Part shown: positions 5,715 to 7,254 of the stretch, in pieces
How positions within the stretch are numbered: position 1 is the stretch's first letter
Layout of the letters: every line of letters starts with the position of its first letter
Assembly: GCA_027490875.1 (NCBI GenBank)
Contig: JAIXXE010000122.1
Coordinates: 1 to 7,254, forward strand
Direction of reading: 5' to 3'
DNA: 7,254 nucleotides
Origin: Alphaproteobacteria bacterium
GTDB taxonomy: Bacteria > Pseudomonadota > Alphaproteobacteria > UBA2136 > UBA6156
The notes under the pieces: generated by a model
The model's input: only the letters and a program-made list of their open reading frames with translations
Database searches by the model: none
Told to the model about the DNA's origin: nothing
Translations under genes and position numbers: made by a program

Positions 5715-6476
5715 ATGCTAAAAGCGCTCGCAACTCTGTTTGGCGGTGGGGTAGAGGCTGCTCCGCTTCCCCTCACAGGGACGCTGTACGCGATTGGCGA
5801 CATCCACGGCCATGCCGACAAGTTAAAGGCCCTATTAGCCCAAATAGCCGCTGATGCCGCCAACCAGCCCGGCCCCATTACCTTGGTGGGCTTGGGTGAC
5901 TATCTTAACCGTGGCCCTGACAGCCAAGGCGTGTTGCACCTGCTGCGGCACGGGCTACCGGCGACGTGGCAAACGGCCTTTCTGCGTGGCAACCACGAGC
6001 AAAAGTTGCTGGAGTTTCTGGCCCAACCCGCCCTGCATGCCGAGTGGCTCAGCTGGGGCGGCGCCGAAACCTGCCAGAGCTATGGCCTCAACCCCTTTAA
6101 CGCCACCGGCCTGCGCAACCCTGCCGCGCTGGCGGCCGAACTGGAACACGCGCTGACCGAAACCGGCGATCTGCCATGGCTGCAAGCCACCCTGTTGTAT
6201 CATCAGGCCCCGCCCTACAGCTTTGTGCACGCCGGAGTACGCCCGGGCCTCTCACTCGCACAGCAAATGCCCGAGGACTTGCTCTATATTCGGGAGGACT
6301 GGCTCGGCCGCCCCCACGGGCTGCCCACCGTGGTGGTGTTTGGCCACACCATCATGGCCGAACCCCTGCTGCTGCCCGACCGTATTGGGCTGGATACCGG
6401 CGCCTACCAAAACGGCCCCTTGACGGCCGCCCGCCTGCGTGCGAACCAAACCCCTGTAATCCTGCAAGCCACATGA
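5715..6476 (+). CDS. PPP-family metallophosphatase (Ser/Thr-type protein phosphatase)
   Basis: 253 residues, cytoplasmic, no signal or membrane span. The PPP signature motifs are in order: GDIHG (28-32), GDYLNRGPDS (61-70), RGNHE (91-95), then VHAG (171-174; H172) and FGHT (209-212; H211). These supply the expected two-metal ligands D29, H31, D62, N93, H172 and H211, with H94 as catalytic acid. The second motif is normally GDxVDRG; here Asn65 replaces the Asp. The ending IGLDTGAY (224-231) is also typical of bacterial members. The ATG is only 3 nt after the kinase stop and has no well-spaced ribosome site (AGGG directly abuts it), so translation is probably coupled to the kinase. The likely substrate is phosphotyrosine on that kinase (inference from position). 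Diadenosine-polyphosphate hydrolase (ApaH-like) activity belongs to the same superfamily and cannot be excluded. Confidence 0.9.
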   Translation: MLKALATLFGGGVEAAPLPLTGTLYAIGDIHGHADKLKALLAQIAADAANQPGPITLVGLGDYLNRGPDSQGVLHLLRHGLPATWQTAFLRGNHEQKLLEFLAQPALHAEWLSWGGAETCQSYGLNPFNATGLRNPAALAAELEHALTETGDLPWLQATLLYHQAPPYSFVHAGVRPGLSLAQQMPEDLLYIREDWLGRPHGLPTVVVFGHTIMAEPLLLPDRIGLDTGAYQNGPLTAARLRANQTPVILQAT

Positions 6477-7254
6477 ACCGCCCTGCCCGCCCCTTCCAAC
6501 TCCTCTGGCCCACACTCAACCGGGCCTTAACCGATGCAGCTGGCTTGGTTTGCGCCTGTTTGCTGGCTTTTGCAGTCGCGGGGCTGATTAGCAACCATGT
6601 GCGTGGCATACCCTACCTCAATATGGCCGATACCACGCTATCGCGGCATATCTTCATGTTCATCAGCTTTGGGGTCGTGGCCCTGCTCATTTTCTGGCAA
6701 CGCGGCCATTACACCCAGCGTTTGCCTTGGTGGTATCAGGTCCGTGAAATCATTATAATCCTCACTATCGTGATGATGTTGCAGGGTTTCTTGCATTACT
6801 CGTTTAAATACCCGCTCTCGCGTCTGTGGGTGGGTGGTACGTGGGTGTTGGCAATCCCTGCTTTAATTACAGCCCGCCTTTGCTTCCGCAGCCTCTGCCA
6901 AGCAAACGGCCGGTGGGGCACAAAAACTGTGGTGGTTGGAGGCCCCAAAGCCGTGCTGGAAACACTCTACGCCCTTCATGCCGACCACTACGCCGACTAT
7001 CAAGTTCGCGATATTGTGGTGCTCCATCAAGGGGAAGGCGCTTCGCCGCTATCAGCGGCCGATCTTCCTGAACGCTACCGCAAGGCCCGTATTGGCACCA
7101 CGCGTGCGGCTGCCAAGGCTGTAATGCATGGAAAGGCCTATGTCGTGCTGGCCCCCGACGACCAAGGCCAAGAATGGCTTGAGGATGTACTCCGCGACTT
7201 GGTCAAGACCAATCTTGAGTATGCCCTGGTACCCCCCACTCTTAGCTTTACCGT
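6473..7254 (+). CDS. WbaP-type undecaprenyl-phosphate glycosyl-1-phosphate transferase, N-terminal part
   Basis: Partial: 260 codons, still open at the right edge. The ATG at 6473 overlaps the phosphatase stop (ATGA), indicating translational coupling. Hydrophobic segments at about 22-39, 58-75, 92-108 and 117-136 fit the multi-span N terminus of WbaP/WcaJ-type enzymes. HYTQRLPWWYQVREI (79-93) resembles the conserved loop after the second span, and YPLSRLWVGGTWVLA (113-127) the fourth span. A soluble Rossmann-like region follows with TKTVVVGG (150-157). These features, and LEYALVPP (248-255), match the regulatory half of enzymes that transfer a sugar phosphate (galactose or glucose in known cases) from a UDP-sugar to undecaprenyl phosphate, starting repeat-unit assembly. 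The catalytic C-terminal domain lies beyond the window, so activity and sugar cannot be judged here; a non-catalytic or CoA-binding-like homologue is the alternative. Confidence 0.8.
   Translation, partial: MNRPARPFQLLWPTLNRALTDAAGLVCACLLAFAVAGLISNHVRGIPYLNMADTTLSRHIFMFISFGVVALLIFWQRGHYTQRLPWWYQVREIIIILTIVMMLQGFLHYSFKYPLSRLWVGGTWVLAIPALITARLCFRSLCQANGRWGTKTVVVGGPKAVLETLYALHADHYADYQVRDIVVLHQGEGASPLSAADLPERYRKARIGTTRAAAKAVMHGKAYVVLAPDDQGQEWLEDVLRDLVKTNLEYALVPPTLSFT

Noticed and set aside
6826..7124. Two plus-strand frames of 81 and 62 residues near the right edge
   Set aside because: They lie inside the WbaP-type gene in other frames; composition is Pro/Arg/Ser-rich and without motifs.
1..7254. 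Mobile elements, tRNA/rRNA genes, CRISPR arrays
   Set aside because: I saw no transposase motifs, terminal inverted repeats, repeat-spacer patterns or structured RNA gene signatures anywhere in the window.

Overview
The window holds part of a surface or exopolysaccharide biosynthesis and export locus from a Gram-negative bacterium. Outer-membrane and periplasmic parts (a signal-peptide beta-barrel, an OPX/Wza-type export protein) fix the Gram-negative envelope. GC-rich coding, the style of the O-antigen-ligase-like protein (SRNHA and LWLPKEAY motifs) and the pairing of a BBP2-type barrel with a short OPX protein suggest an alphaproteobacterium, but this is a judgement from memory of families, not a search.

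Layout. Bases 1-726 (minus strand) carry the N-terminal 242 residues of a multi-membrane-span Wzy/WaaL-type O-antigen ligase/polymerase that runs off the left edge. An AT-rich divergent intergenic region (727-838) follows, with candidate face-to-face promoters and a 16-bp palindrome. All remaining genes are on the plus strand. They are: an unrecognised small secreted Ala-rich protein (839-1270); an outer-membrane beta-barrel (1298-2557); a hairpin terminator; a short OPX polysaccharide export protein (2664-3368); a strong T-tract terminator; a new candidate promoter; a Wzz/BY-kinase fusion (3468-5711); a PPP-family metallophosphatase (5715-6476) 3 nt later; and, overlapping it by ATGA, the N-terminal part of a WbaP-type initiating glycosyl-1-phosphate transferase (6473 to the right edge).

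How they fit together (inference from family knowledge). The WbaP-type enzyme would load the first sugar phosphate onto undecaprenyl phosphate. The ligase/polymerase-like protein would polymerise or transfer the lipid-linked glycan. The Wzz/BY-kinase would set chain length and drive export through cycles of tyrosine phosphorylation, and the adjacent phosphatase is the obvious candidate to reset that phosphorylation. The OPX protein would form the periplasmic part of the exit channel. Because it is too short to contain a Wza-like outer-membrane helical barrel, the neighbouring beta-barrel is the candidate outer-membrane pore. No flippase, further glycosyltransferases or sugar-nucleotide enzymes are in the window; they may lie beyond either edge.

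The points most worth a second look are the kinase plus PPP-type phosphatase pair (instead of the usual LMW-PTP or PHP phosphatase) with an Asn in its second metal motif, a C9 tract just before the kinase Walker A motif, the unrecognised small secreted protein, and the compact repeat/palindrome structures in three intergenic regions.
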